64,000 bases of DNA, taken from NCBI GenBank assembly GCA_017860255.1, contig JAFNAR010000008.1:1-64000 (forward strand), read 5' to 3'. The notes beneath the pieces were generated by a model, which was not told the origin of the DNA, ran no database searches, and saw only the letters and a program-made list of their open reading frames with translations. Of the stretch, positions 9,615 to 18,717 are shown one piece after another; the first letter of the stretch is position 1, and every line of letters begins with the position of its first letter. Made by a program: the position numbers and the translations under genes. The stretch is from Bacteroidota bacterium. Its GTDB lineage: Bacteria; Bacteroidota; Bacteroidia; Bacteroidales; P3.

Positions 9615-9863
9615 ATGGAAAACATATTATTGATATTCATTATAACAGCAATACTTCTTCTTCTAAGCTTTTGCTTTATTGGAATAAAGATGTTTTTGAA
9701 AAAAGGAGGGGAATTTAAAAAACAATGTTCAACTGTTGATCCTTTAACAGGAGAAAGAATAGGGTGCTCTTGTGGAAAGAAATCTGTTTATGATGAATGT
9801 AAGTCACAAAAAAGATACTCCCCATTAGAAATTAATAAAGAACTATTAGAAGAAACAAAATAA
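9615..9863 (+). CDS. Small Cys-rich membrane protein, NqrM-like layout
   Basis: An 82-residue protein with one N-terminal transmembrane helix (about residues 4-28). A short cytoplasmic tail carries four Cys: QC, then a CSC pair 13 residues later, then DEC. A helix followed by C...CxC...C resembles NqrM (DUF539), the small maturation protein for the Na+-translocating NADH:quinone reductase, but the spacing differs, so this is only a structural resemblance. It is the last gene of the rsgA-dtd operon and ends at a strong terminator. Confidence 0.65.
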   Translation: MENILLIFIITAILLLLSFCFIGIKMFLKKGGEFKKQCSTVDPLTGERIGCSCGKKSVYDECKSQKRYSPLEINKELLEETK

Positions 9864-9895
9864 AAAAGCCTTCAGTTTTTAACTGAAGGCTTTTT
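9863..9895. terminator. Bidirectional intrinsic terminator
   Basis: A stem of AAAAAGCCTTCAGTT (9863-9877) pairs with AACTGAAGGCTTTTT (9881-9895), with a three-base loop and A/T runs on both sides. It serves the rsgA operon on the plus strand and the convergent barrel gene on the minus strand. Confidence 0.92.
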
Positions 9896-9913
9896 AGTAA
9901 GTTAAAATCTATA

Positions 9914-10462
9914 TTAGAATTTGTGAGAAACTCCAATAGTTCCATATGCTATACCATATCCTGTTTCAACATAAACAGCCCATTTTGGGTTGAAATAGTA
10001 ACGAGCTCCAGCAAACCAGCTAAAGTAGAAGCCACCATGACTTTCAGGTTCATAATGAGAAGAATCCCAATTTCCATAAGATGAGGAAGATGAAATATTC
10101 CATCCTAACATTATTCCTGAATATACTTCCAAGTTCTTTACAAAAGTATAGTTCAAATGAGCTCTTGGTCCAATGATAAATTCAGTGTATCTATAACCTA
10201 CGTCAGGATAGTTGTAAAGCTCATAATCTTCACTATAAGTACGAAAACCTAAGTATCCACCAACTCCAAAATTTAATCCTTTAACATCAAAAATGTTATT
10301 TTTTATTCCTTGAGAATAAGCAACTTCAATTGGAAGGCCATAGCTACCAAATCCAATACCAACATTTCCAACTTTGCTCCCTTTTTGAAAAACAGGAGTT
10401 TGGGCAGATGCTGTAAAAGCAAATCCTAAAGCTAAAATAGCTACAAAAATAATTTTTTTCAT
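9914..10462 (-). CDS. Outer-membrane beta-barrel protein
   Basis: A 182-residue protein with a signal peptide (MKKIIFVAILALGFAFTASAQ). It then has alternating hydrophobic strands rich in Gly and aromatic residues (GNVGIGFGSYG, FGVGGYLGFRT, FSWFAGARYYF, WAVYVETGYGIAYG) and ends in Phe. This is the pattern of a small eight-stranded OmpX/OmpW-like barrel. No enzymatic residues. It is a single gene, convergent with the rsgA operon and sharing its terminator. Confidence 0.78.
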   Translation of the reverse strand: MKKIIFVAILALGFAFTASAQTPVFQKGSKVGNVGIGFGSYGLPIEVAYSQGIKNNIFDVKGLNFGVGGYLGFRTYSEDYELYNYPDVGYRYTEFIIGPRAHLNYTFVKNLEVYSGIMLGWNISSSSSYGNWDSSHYEPESHGGFYFSWFAGARYYFNPKWAVYVETGYGIAYGTIGVSHKF

Positions 10463-10957
10463 AAGTTTTCAAATTTTAATTACCTCTACTCATTAGGCTT
10501 TTCGAGTACCGCCTATTATTTAATTAATACAGCAAAAATAGCAATATTTTCTATCAATTATGGATTATTTATTTTCTATTTTACATTAGATGTAATAATT
10601 AACTGAAAATCATCTATGATTTTAGAGAAAAAATAATACAAATAATAAAGAAGTTATAATATTTGTGCGCATAATCGAAGTTTTTTTGTTGATTTCTCTA
10701 TTTATTTTTCCCTTATATTTAAAGCTAAATATAGAAGTTTTTCATAGAGAATATTGAATGTTTTTATCAAATAAAAAAGTATAATTATGTTATGCTTGAA
10801 TTTAATTTATCAAAACTCACATTTATCAACTTCTATATCTTATAGATTGGTAATTCTATTTTGTTGAGTGAAAATAGATTTTAAGTTTAGAGATTAAGGT
10901 TTTTCTCGTATATTTGCAAATTGAATTTAAGGCATTTTGTAACGTTATAACTTTTAG
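10463..10957. other. Long divergent spacer before lepA
   Basis: No gene is seen. Two separate dyads occur, TTACATTAGATGTAA (10581-10595) and AAAATCATCTATGATTTT (10606-10623), centred 26.5 bp apart, so not on the 21-22-bp lattice. A -7-like box for the barrel gene (minus strand TATTTTTG, 10533-10540) and the lepA promoter (10886-10916) flank the spacer. Confidence 0.45.
10886..10916 (+). promoter_or_regulatory. lepA promoter
   Basis: TTTA (10886-10889), 19 bp, then TATATTTG (10909-10916): the -7 box is a full consensus match and the -33 box differs at one base. The start codon lies 42 bp downstream. Confidence 0.65.
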
Positions 10958-12742
10958 ATGAACATAAGGAATTTTTGTATTATTGCTCATATAGACCATG
11001 GAAAAAGCACATTAGCAGATAGATTATTGGAGTTTACAGGAACTATATCTGCTAGGGATATGCAGTCTCAGATTTTGGACAATATGGATTTGGAAAAAGA
11101 GAGGGGGATTACCATTAAATCACATGCCATTCAAATGGAATATAATTATAAAGGTGAAAAATATATTTTAAACCTAATTGATACTCCGGGGCATGTTGAC
11201 TTTAGTTATGAAGTTTCTCGTTCAATAGCTGCTTGTGAAGGTGCATTACTAATTATTGATGCGACTCAAGGTATTCAAGCTCAAACCATATCTAATCTAT
11301 ATCAAGCTTTAGATCATGATTTAGAAATAATACCTGTTCTTAATAAAATGGACCTTCAGAATGCAATGCCTGAAGAAGTAAGTGATCAAATAATTGAATT
11401 AATTGGTTGCAATGAAGAAGATATTATCAAGGCCAGTGGAAAAACTGGATTAGGAATAGAAGATATATTAATTAGAATTATTGATAAAGTTCCATCTCCT
11501 AAAGGAGATGTTAATGCTCCTTTGCAAGCTTTAATATTTGATTCAGTTTTCAATAGTTTTAGAGGTATAATTTCTTATTTTAGAATAATTAATGGAACTA
11601 TTCATACTGGTGAAAAAGTTAAATTTTTTCATACAGGAAAAGAATATGAGGCAGATGAAATTGGAGTTTTGAAACTTAATATGTCTCCAAGAAAAGAATT
11701 AAGTGCTGGAGATGTGGGCTACATAATTTCTGGAATAAAAACTTCAAAGGAAGTAAATGTCGGTGATACAATAACAACTGTAGCAAATCCTTGTCAAAAT
11801 GCAATAGAAGGTTTTGAACATGTTAAACCTATGGTTTTTGCTGGAATTTATCCAATTGATGCAGATGATTATGAAGAACTTAGGGCATCAATTGAAAAAC
11901 TTCAACTTAATGATGCTTCTCTAACATTTGAACCAGAAAGCTCTTTAGCCTTAGGGTTTGGATTTCGATGTGGTTTCTTAGGACTTTTGCATATGGAAAT
12001 AATTCAAGAACGCTTAACAAGAGAGTTTAATATAGATGTTATAACAACTGTTCCGAATGTTAATTATAAAGTTTTTACAACAAAGGGTGAATGTATAGAT
12101 GTTTATAACCCTTCTGGATTGCCAGAGCCTAACTATGTTGAACATATTGAAGAACCTTACATAATTGCCTCAATCATTACAAAAGCAGATTATATTGGCT
12201 CAATACTAACTCTATGTATTGAAAAGAGAGGAATCCTTAAAAATCAAACTTACCTTACTTGCGATAGAGCAGAAATAATATTTGAATTACCTTTAGGAGA
12301 AATTGTATTTGATTTCTATGATAAGCTTAAGTCAATTTCCAAAGGATATGCCTCTTTTGATTATCATCCACACGATTTTAAACCTTCAAAACTTGTTAGA
12401 TTGGAAATACTACTTAATGGAGATCCTGTTGATGCTCTTTCAACTCTAACACATGTTGATAATGCTTATCCACTTGGAAGGAAAATGTGTGAAAAACTTA
12501 AAGAACTTATTCCTCGCCAACAATTTGATATTGCAATTCAAGCTGCAATTGGTTCAAAGATAATTGCTCGAGAAACAGTTAAAGCAGTTAGAAAAGACGT
12601 AACTGCAAAATGTTATGGAGGTGATATTTCTCGTAAAAGAAAACTATTAGAAAAACAAAAGGAAGGAAAGAAGAGGATGCGTCAAGTAGGTAATGTTGAA
12701 GTCCCTCAATCAGCTTTCCTTGCTGTATTGAAATTAGATTAA
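10958..12742 (+). CDS. lepA: Elongation factor 4 (LepA)
   Basis: A 594-residue translational GTPase that binds ribosomes and affects initiation and back-translocation. GTP-binding motifs are G1 AHIDHGKST (residues 10-18), G3 DTPGHVDF and G4 NKMD. Domain II and the EF-G-like domains III and V follow. The LepA-specific C-terminal domain is recognised by [17 protein letters not shown] and the ending [12 protein letters not shown]. Full length. It is monocistronic or cotranscribed with the 12764 gene, 21 bp downstream. Confidence 0.98.
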   Translation: MNIRNFCIIAHIDHGKSTLADRLLEFTGTISARDMQSQILDNMDLEKERGITIKSHAIQMEYNYKGEKYILNLIDTPGHVDFSYEVSRSIAACEGALLIIDATQGIQAQTISNLYQALDHDLEIIPVLNKMDLQNAMPEEVSDQIIELIGCNEEDIIKASGKTGLGIEDILIRIIDKVPSPKGDVNAPLQALIFDSVFNSFRGIISYFRIINGTIHTGEKVKFFHTGKEYEADEIGVLKLNMSPRKELSAGDVGYIISGIKTSKEVNVGDTITTVANPCQNAIEGFEHVKPMVFAGIYPIDADDYEELRASIEKLQLNDASLTFEPESSLALGFGFRCGFLGLLHMEIIQERLTREFNIDVITTVPNVNYKVFTTKGECIDVYNPSGLPEPNYVEHIEEPYIIASIITKADYIGSILTLCIEKRGILKNQTYLTCDRAEIIFELPLGEIVFDFYDKLKSISKGYASFDYHPHDFKPSKLVRLEILLNGDPVDALSTLTHVDNAYPLGRKMCEKLKELIPRQQFDIAIQAAIGSKIIARETVKAVRKDVTAKCYGGDISRKRKLLEKQKEGKKRMRQVGNVEVPQSAFLAVLKLD

Positions 12743-12763
12743 AAACAATTAAAAATAAAAACA

Positions 12764-13303
12764 ATGATTTTAACATCAATAATTTTATCAGTAGCCTTTG
12801 TAGGGGCTATTTTTGCAATGGGTTATTTCAATAATAAATCTATTAAGCAATTTGTTGAAAATGAACAAAAGAAAACTTTACTTGAGATAAAGAAAATACA
12901 AGAATCTGAAACAAGAAAAGTTGTTACTCCAATTCAATTACAAGCATATGAGCGTTTGGTTTTGTTTTTAGAAAGAATGAATCCAGATAATTTGGTTTTG
13001 CGTTGTTATGAGCCTACGATGGATTCGAAACTTCTTAAAGATGTTATGGTTCAAAATATAAGAAATGAATTTGAACATAATCTTTCTCAACAGCTTTATA
13101 TTTCAAATCAAGCTTGGGCATTAATTAAAAATGCTAAAGAAGAAATGATATCAACAATTAACACTGTTTTCACTAAGGAAGAAAAAAATATAACACCAAC
13201 AGGTTTTGCAGGGAAATTATTTGAGCAATTTGCAGGAAAGAAAAATCCTTTAGAGTTGGCTCAAGAAGTTCTAAAGGAGGAAATCCAAAAAAGATTTGCT
13301 TAA
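12764..13303 (+). CDS. Membrane-anchored protein of unknown function
   Basis: A 179-residue protein with one N-terminal transmembrane helix (about residues 3-20, IILSVAFVGAIFAMGYF). A long charged, probably helical cytoplasmic part follows, starting with a coiled-coil-like KQFVENEQKKTLLEIKKIQESE. I recognise it only as a conserved-looking Bacteroidetes hypothetical. Its position between lepA and the hydrogenase cluster gives no functional clue; 81 bp separate it from the cluster. Confidence 0.7.
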   Translation: MILTSIILSVAFVGAIFAMGYFNNKSIKQFVENEQKKTLLEIKKIQESETRKVVTPIQLQAYERLVLFLERMNPDNLVLRCYEPTMDSKLLKDVMVQNIRNEFEHNLSQQLYISNQAWALIKNAKEEMISTINTVFTKEEKNITPTGFAGKLFEQFAGKKNPLELAQEVLKEEIQKRFA

Positions 13304-13384
13304 AGTAATTTTAATTTGCTTTTAGCGTTAATAAACAAATATAAACTTTAAAGACATTCCACACTTGTAACAATACTTTTTTAT

Positions 13385-13633
13385 ATGAAAACGAATATAA
13401 CAATATGTTTGGGTAGTTCGTGCTTTTCGAGGGGGAATAATAAGAATCTTGAAATAATAAAAGAATTTATCTCAACACGAGGATTGGACGCTGAAATAAC
13501 TTTTAAAGGACAATTATGTTCTGAAAATTGTTTTCAAGGTCCAATTTTGATAATCAATGGTAAAACATTTAGTGAGGTTTCCAAAAACAAATTGATAGAT
13601 ATTTTAGAAAAGGAGCTAAATAACCATGAATAA
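13385..13633 (+). CDS. Thioredoxin-like [2Fe-2S] ferredoxin, hydrogenase-associated
   Basis: An 82-residue protein with the four-Cys pattern of the NuoE/HymA C-terminal thioredoxin-like [2Fe-2S] fold: CLGSSC near the N-terminus, then LCSENC about 35 residues later and a following GP. Such small proteins pass electrons to or from adjacent hydrogenase or NuoF-type subunits. The stop overlaps the start of the sensory hydrogenase gene by 8 bp, implying translational coupling and a direct partnership. It is the first gene of the cluster; no good promoter match is visible ahead of it. Confidence 0.85.
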   Translation: MKTNITICLGSSCFSRGNNKNLEIIKEFISTRGLDAEITFKGQLCSENCFQGPILIINGKTFSEVSKNKLIDILEKELNNHE

Positions 13634-15398
13634 ATTATCTTCAATCTATACAGAGAAAAATAATTGTCAAGATTGTTATAAATGTGTAAAAAATTGTCCT
13701 GTAAAAGCTATTAAATTAGAGGATAATTCAGCATCTGTAATTCCTGAATTATGTATTTATTGTGGAAAATGTACACAAGTATGTCCTGCTAATGCAAAAA
13801 AAGTAAGGGATGATTTGCCAGTTGTAAAACAAGCATTAAAAAAAGAAAAAATTATTGTTTCTCTTGCTCCAAGCTATATAAGTGAATATGAAAATATAGA
13901 AACAAATAAAATAATTGCAGCTTTTAAAGAAGCCGGTTTCTATGGAGTAAGTGAAACAGCAATTGGCGCAGAAAAAGTTGCTTTAGAAACAAAGAATTGG
14001 ATAGATAAACAAGAAAATGGAGTTTATATATCTTCTTGTTGCCCTTCAGCAGTCTTGCTTATAAACAAATATTATCCTGAACACTCATCAGCAGTTGCCC
14101 CAATTCTTTCTCCAATGGTTACTCATGCAAAGTTCCTTAAAAAAATTTATCCAGATGCAAAGGTTTTGTTTGTAGGTCCTTGTATTGCTAAAAAGGAAGA
14201 AGTAAATCAATTTGGAGAGTATATAGATTATGTTCTTTCTTTCAAAGATATTAAAGCCTTCTTTGAGGATATTGGAATATTTTTTGAGTTTATGAAGCCT
14301 ACGGAAGATGATGTCTTTATCCCTATTAGAGCAAATAAAGGAAATTTATATCCCATTGATGGAGGAATGTTAACTTGTATGATTGATTCAATTAACTCTG
14401 ATATTGATAGAATTAATCATAATTCCAATAAGAAGGAATCAATTAGATATATGACTTTCTCTGGAGTAAAGAACTTAAAGGAAATAATGAGAGATTTTGA
14501 CTCTATGAAAAATAGTGGCAAAACCTTTATTGAAGTTATGACTTGCGATGGTGGTTGTATTAAAGGTCCTTTAGCAATTAGCAATAAATCTTCAGCTTCA
14601 AAAAGATTAAATGTTTTGGATAAAGTTAGCGTTGAGCCAAGAAATGAAGAAATAGTTAGTAAGCTAAATGAATTAAACATTTCAACTAAATATGACTTTA
14701 TCAAGAAAATAGAAAAGGAAGAATATACGCTTAACCAAATTTATGAGGCACTTAAGATGGTTAACAAAAAGAGTGAGGCTGATGAGTTGAATTGTGGAGG
14801 TTGTGGATATGATAATTGTAGAGAATTTGCAAAAGCTCTAATTGCTGGCAAAGCAGAAAATGATATGTGTATATCATATATGCGAAAGATAGCTCAAGAT
14901 AAAACAAATATTTTGTTGAAGAAAATGCCATCAGGAATAGTTATTGTTAATGATAAATTAAAGGTTGTTGATGCAAATAAAAATTTTGCTGATATATTAG
15001 GAGATGAGGTTAAAATGATATTTGAAGCAAATCCTGGCTTATATGGAGCAGATGTAACCAAACTTATTTCTTATCATAATTTATTTTCTCAAGTGCTTGA
15101 AACAGGTGTTGACATTGTAGAACAAGACATTAGAGATGGCGAGCATTACTTTACGTTATCAGTCTTTTCTGTTCAAAATCATAGTTTAGTATGTGGAATT
15201 ATTAAAAATCTACATGCTCCTGAGGTGAGAAAAGATCTTGTTCTCAATAGAACAAAAGAAGTTATTATGGAAAATATGAAAGTTGTTCAACAAATAGCTT
15301 TCCTATTAGGAGAGAATGCTTCATATACTGAATCTATGTTAAATTCCATATTAGAATCACATTCTAATGATAAAGATGAGCTAACTAATACTAAATAA
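13626..15398 (+). CDS. Sensory-type (group C-like) [FeFe] hydrogenase with PAS domain
   Basis: A 590-residue protein. Two [4Fe-4S] ferredoxin motifs use C14/C17/C20/C24 and C43/C46/C49/C53. The H-cluster domain (about 75-320) has L1 SSCCPS (136-141, C138-C139), L2 GPC at C186 and L3 TCDGGC with C307 and C311. A further Fe-S motif, CGGCGYDNC (C390, C393, C398, probably C415), follows. A PAS domain spans about 430-530 (MPSGIVIVNDKLKVVDANKN). H-cluster plus PAS is the architecture of HydS, proposed to sense H2 or redox state rather than act in bulk catalysis. The ligands are intact, so an H-cluster should be bound. A PP2C phosphatase gene follows 1 bp later. No maturases (HydEFG) occur in the window. 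Confidence 0.92.
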   Translation: MNKLSSIYTEKNNCQDCYKCVKNCPVKAIKLEDNSASVIPELCIYCGKCTQVCPANAKKVRDDLPVVKQALKKEKIIVSLAPSYISEYENIETNKIIAAFKEAGFYGVSETAIGAEKVALETKNWIDKQENGVYISSCCPSAVLLINKYYPEHSSAVAPILSPMVTHAKFLKKIYPDAKVLFVGPCIAKKEEVNQFGEYIDYVLSFKDIKAFFEDIGIFFEFMKPTEDDVFIPIRANKGNLYPIDGGMLTCMIDSINSDIDRINHNSNKKESIRYMTFSGVKNLKEIMRDFDSMKNSGKTFIEVMTCDGGCIKGPLAISNKSSASKRLNVLDKVSVEPRNEEIVSKLNELNISTKYDFIKKIEKEEYTLNQIYEALKMVNKKSEADELNCGGCGYDNCREFAKALIAGKAENDMCISYMRKIAQDKTNILLKKMPSGIVIVNDKLKVVDANKNFADILGDEVKMIFEANPGLYGADVTKLISYHNLFSQVLETGVDIVEQDIRDGEHYFTLSVFSVQNHSLVCGIIKNLHAPEVRKDLVLNRTKEVIMENMKVVQQIAFLLGENASYTESMLNSILESHSNDKDELTNTK

Positions 15399-15399
15399 C

Positions 15400-16602
15400 A
15401 TGCTGTCAAATACCAAGAAACTCTTTATTGAAGCGGGAAGTTTCCAACAAAACAAACATGGTAATATAGTTTGTGGAGATATGGTGTTGATGCATAAATC
15501 TATTGAAGAAAATAGAACGATAGCTGTTGTCTCAGATGGTTTGGGCTCTGGAGTTAAAGCAAATGTGCTTTCAACCATGACTGCTTCAATGGCTTTAAAC
15601 TTTAGTATTAGAAGAGAGCCAATTGTTAGAACAGCAAAAATCATAATGGATACTCTTCCAATTGATAGTGTGCGTAATATTAGTTATGCTACATTTACAA
15701 TAATTGATATTGAATCTAATGGTAATGCTAGGTTTGTTGAATATGATAATCCTCCTATAATATTGATTAGAGATGGAAAATTATTTAAATTAGAGAAAGA
15801 AGAGACTTTAATAAAAAGAGAAGCCAATCAAATGGAAGGTAATGATAGAATGATTATGCTTTCTAATATTGAGCTTCAAAAAGAAGATAGATTAATATGT
15901 TTTTCGGATGGTGTTAGTCAATCAGGCATAGGTAATATGACAATGCCTTTTGGATGGGAGAATGGAGTGAATGATTTTATTATTGAAACCTTAAAAACTA
16001 ATCCATATATTTCAGCTCGAGAACTTTCAAGAATGATTGTAAAGCAATCGGAGTTTAATGATATTTTCAAACCCAAAGATGATACAAGTTGTGTTGTTTT
16101 GTATGTTAGAGAGCCAAGAAAACTTTTAATTTGTACCGGTCCTCCATTTAAAGAAGAAGACGATAAATATTTAGCAGAAATAATTAAAAACTATAAAGGT
16201 AGAAAGATAGTTTGTGGAGGAACAACCTCTAAAATAGTATCAAGAGAGTTGAATCTTGAAATTGAAGTTGATTTAAAGGATGTTGTTTCGTCAATACCTC
16301 CTGTGTCAAAAATGAAAGGTATAGATTTGGTTACTGAAGGAATAATCACATTAGGCTCTCTTGCTGAAATTCTTGAAAAAGAAATTCCACACAATATTGA
16401 CCAAAAAGGTGCTGATTGGGATATTTATAGAATGATTCTTGATGCTGATGTAATAGATATTGTGGCAGGGACAAAAATAAATATAGCACATCAAGACCCA
16501 ACTCTACCAGTTGAGCTTGAAATTAGAAGGAATATAGTTAAAAAGCTTGCTCTACTTTTAGAACAAGAATATATGAAAAATGTTAATCTCAAATTTATAT
16601 AA
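15400..16602 (+). CDS. SpoIIE-family PP2C phosphatase
   Basis: A 400-residue protein. The PPM/SpoIIE phosphatase core (about residues 1-235) has the metal-binding VVSDGLGSG and CFSDGVSQSG motifs and a terminal DDTSCVVLY. A second domain (about 240-400, starting LLICTGPPF) follows, as in phosphatases that sit next to sensory [FeFe] hydrogenases. It probably dephosphorylates Ser/Thr on a regulator under control of the PAS-hydrogenase encoded 1 bp upstream. No membrane segment. The target is not visible in the window. Confidence 0.88.
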   Translation: MLSNTKKLFIEAGSFQQNKHGNIVCGDMVLMHKSIEENRTIAVVSDGLGSGVKANVLSTMTASMALNFSIRREPIVRTAKIIMDTLPIDSVRNISYATFTIIDIESNGNARFVEYDNPPIILIRDGKLFKLEKEETLIKREANQMEGNDRMIMLSNIELQKEDRLICFSDGVSQSGIGNMTMPFGWENGVNDFIIETLKTNPYISARELSRMIVKQSEFNDIFKPKDDTSCVVLYVREPRKLLICTGPPFKEEDDKYLAEIIKNYKGRKIVCGGTTSKIVSRELNLEIEVDLKDVVSSIPPVSKMKGIDLVTEGIITLGSLAEILEKEIPHNIDQKGADWDIYRMILDADVIDIVAGTKINIAHQDPTLPVELEIRRNIVKKLALLLEQEYMKNVNLKFI

Positions 16603-16637
16603 ACAAACAAAATATAAACAATCAAAAACAAATAGTT

Positions 16638-16892
16638 ATGTTAAACGTAAGAATATGTGTTGGAACATACTGTTATATTACAGGTAGTTCTGACTTGATA
16701 AAACTAAAAGATAGACTTCCAGAAGAAATAAAAGATAAAGTTTCATTCATTGGCTCAGCTTGTTTGGGCTGTGACGAAAGTGACGAAAATCCAAATCCTC
16801 CTTATGCAAAGGTTGGAGATGTGTTAATCAAACAATGTAATGAAGAAAAGCTTTTAAATGAAATCTATTCTCAACTTGGTTTAGAAAGATAA
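16638..16892 (+). CDS. Second small [2Fe-2S] thioredoxin-like protein
   Basis: An 84-residue protein with ICVGTYC near the N-terminus and SACLGC about 35 residues later, the Cys pattern of NuoE/HymA-type [2Fe-2S] proteins. It is a diverged paralogue of the 13385 product. It sits 32 bp upstream of the group-B-like hydrogenase, so each hydrogenase in the cluster has its own small ferredoxin partner. An electron-transfer role is inferred. Confidence 0.78.
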   Translation: MLNVRICVGTYCYITGSSDLIKLKDRLPEEIKDKVSFIGSACLGCDESDENPNPPYAKVGDVLIKQCNEEKLLNEIYSQLGLER

Positions 16893-16923
16893 TCATTAGT
16901 TAAATAATTTAAAATTGTTTACT

Positions 16924-18348
16924 ATGGCAATAAATAATGCAGTTGAAATTCGAAGAGAAATTATTTGTCAACTATCAAAATTGATTATTGAAAACAAGGT
17001 AATAGAAAAGATTGACAGAATTCCCTATGAAATGCGTCCGAGAAACAGTGCAAAAACTCGTTGTTGTATTCATAAGGAAAGAGCTGTAATTAGATATAAA
17101 CTAATGGCTCTATTAGGTTATAACATTTATGATGAAACTGATGAAATGACTCCAATTTCAGAATATGCTAAAAGAGCATTTGAAAGAAATGAAACATCAG
17201 ATGTTATGATGACTGTTGTTGATGAAGCTTGTTCTTCTTGTGTCAAGAGCAGTTATATGGTTACCAATTTATGCAGAACATGTGTTGCAAGACCATGTAC
17301 TTACGCATGTAAGAAAGATGCAATAAAAGTTGGAGAACATCAAGCTGAAATAGACCCGTCAAAATGTATTAGCTGTGGATTATGTAAAGAAGCTTGTCCA
17401 TTCCATGCTATAATATATCAACCAGTCCCATGTGAAGAATCTTGTCCTGTTGCTGCAATTTCAAAAGATGAAAATGGAATAGAACATATTGACCCTAATA
17501 AATGTATATATTGTGGGAAATGTATGGTTGCTTGTCCTTTTGGAGCAATAATGGAAAAAACCTTTATGGTTGATGTATTTAAGGAAATCTCTCAAGGTAA
17601 GAAAGTAGTTGCACTTGTTGCTCCTTCATTAGGGGGTCAGTTTAAGTCTGATTATAGAAAAGTTCTAACAGCAATCAAACAGCTTGGATTTGATCAAGTG
17701 ATTGAAGTAGCCAAAGGAGCTAATATTACAACAGAAAAAGAAAGAGAAGAACTATTGGAACGTTTGCATGAGGGAGCTCCTTTTATGACAACTTCCTGCT
17801 GTCCTTCATGGATGAATTTAGTAAATAAACATATCCCTGAAATGAAGCCTTATGTTTCTACAACATCTTCTCCTATGGTATATACTGCCAATTTGGTTAA
17901 AGAAGCTAATCCAGATGCTGTAACTGTTTTCATTAGCCCTTGCGTTGGAAAAAGGAGTGAAGCATTCAGAACAGAAGAAGTAGATTTCGTTATTACTTAT
18001 GAAGAGCTTGAAGCTTTGTTTAAAGCTGCAAATATTAATATTGATGAATGTGAAATAACTGAATTTGACCCAACAATATCAGGACATGGAAGAGGATATG
18101 CAATGGTGTCTGGAGTTGTTGATTCAGTTAAACAAACCTTACCTGATGCTTCAATAGTTAATGAAATAGTTATTGATGGACTTAACAAAGCTAATATTCG
18201 TCAAATAAAACAATATGCTCAAAAGGGTGAGTGCCCAGGCAACTTTATAGAAATAATGTCTTGTTCAGGAGGTTGTGTTAATGGATGTGATACAATTAAC
18301 AATCCAAAAACAGCTGCTCGTACAATATTATCTCAAATTAAAAGTTAG
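16924..18348 (+). CDS. [FeFe] hydrogenase, group B-like
   Basis: A 474-residue enzyme from the ATG at 16924; an ATG 9 bp earlier is also possible. The N-terminal region has a CC pair (47-48) and many Cys (C103, C106, C117, C120, C125, C129). Ferredoxin-type motifs follow near 148-158 and 194-204. The H-cluster domain has L1 TSCCPSW (C292, C293), L2 SPC at C340 and L3 MSCSGGC (C447, C451). All H-cluster ligands and the proton-transfer Cys are present, so activity (2H+ + 2e- to H2) is expected. Group B enzymes are monomeric, ferredoxin-dependent and poorly characterised. It lies in the sensory cluster and may be its output or a second sensor. Confidence 0.92.
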   Translation: MAINNAVEIRREIICQLSKLIIENKVIEKIDRIPYEMRPRNSAKTRCCIHKERAVIRYKLMALLGYNIYDETDEMTPISEYAKRAFERNETSDVMMTVVDEACSSCVKSSYMVTNLCRTCVARPCTYACKKDAIKVGEHQAEIDPSKCISCGLCKEACPFHAIIYQPVPCEESCPVAAISKDENGIEHIDPNKCIYCGKCMVACPFGAIMEKTFMVDVFKEISQGKKVVALVAPSLGGQFKSDYRKVLTAIKQLGFDQVIEVAKGANITTEKEREELLERLHEGAPFMTTSCCPSWMNLVNKHIPEMKPYVSTTSSPMVYTANLVKEANPDAVTVFISPCVGKRSEAFRTEEVDFVITYEELEALFKAANINIDECEITEFDPTISGHGRGYAMVSGVVDSVKQTLPDASIVNEIVIDGLNKANIRQIKQYAQKGECPGNFIEIMSCSGGCVNGCDTINNPKTAARTILSQIKS

Positions 18349-18381
18349 TCTTAAAAGAAAGATTTAAACAATTAAAAATAT

Positions 18382-18714
18382 ATGACAGTACAAGAATTAA
18401 AAGAAAAATTAAACCTTAAAGTGATTTCAGGAGCAAAGGGATTGAATAGGGTTGTTGAAGGAGGTTACACTTCTGATCTTTTGAGTGATGTTATGGGAAA
18501 TGCTGAAATGAATCAGTGTTGGATAACATTGCAAACTCACAAAAATATTATGGCAATAGCTTCTTTAAAAGAACTTGCTTGTATTATTTTGGTGAAAGAC
18601 CTTGAGCCAAATTCTGATACTATTGAACAAAGTAATGAAGAAGCAATTCCTATTCTTTCATCTTCTAAAGAAGCATTTGAAATAACTGGAGAGATATATT
18701 CATTGCTAAAATAA
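18382..18714 (+). CDS. DRTGG domain protein
   Basis: A 110-residue stand-alone DRTGG domain (VQELKEKLNLKVISGAKGLN, then GGYTSDLLSDVM and CIILVKD). DRTGG domains are ligand-binding/regulatory modules otherwise found in Pta and CBS proteins. Stand-alone copies recur beside sensory [FeFe]-hydrogenase genes. It sits 3 bp from the PHP gene in the same operon. Ligand unknown. Confidence 0.88.
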   Translation: MTVQELKEKLNLKVISGAKGLNRVVEGGYTSDLLSDVMGNAEMNQCWITLQTHKNIMAIASLKELACIILVKDLEPNSDTIEQSNEEAIPILSSSKEAFEITGEIYSLLK

Positions 18715-18717
18715 ATC

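Noticed and set aside
10581-10623. Two dyads in the lepA spacer as another phased array
   Set aside because: Their centres are 26.5 bp apart and no further members lie at 21-22-bp steps.
12588-12779. Minus-strand ORF over the end of lepA
   Set aside because: It overlaps well-conserved lepA coding sequence and reads as a hydrophobic shadow frame.
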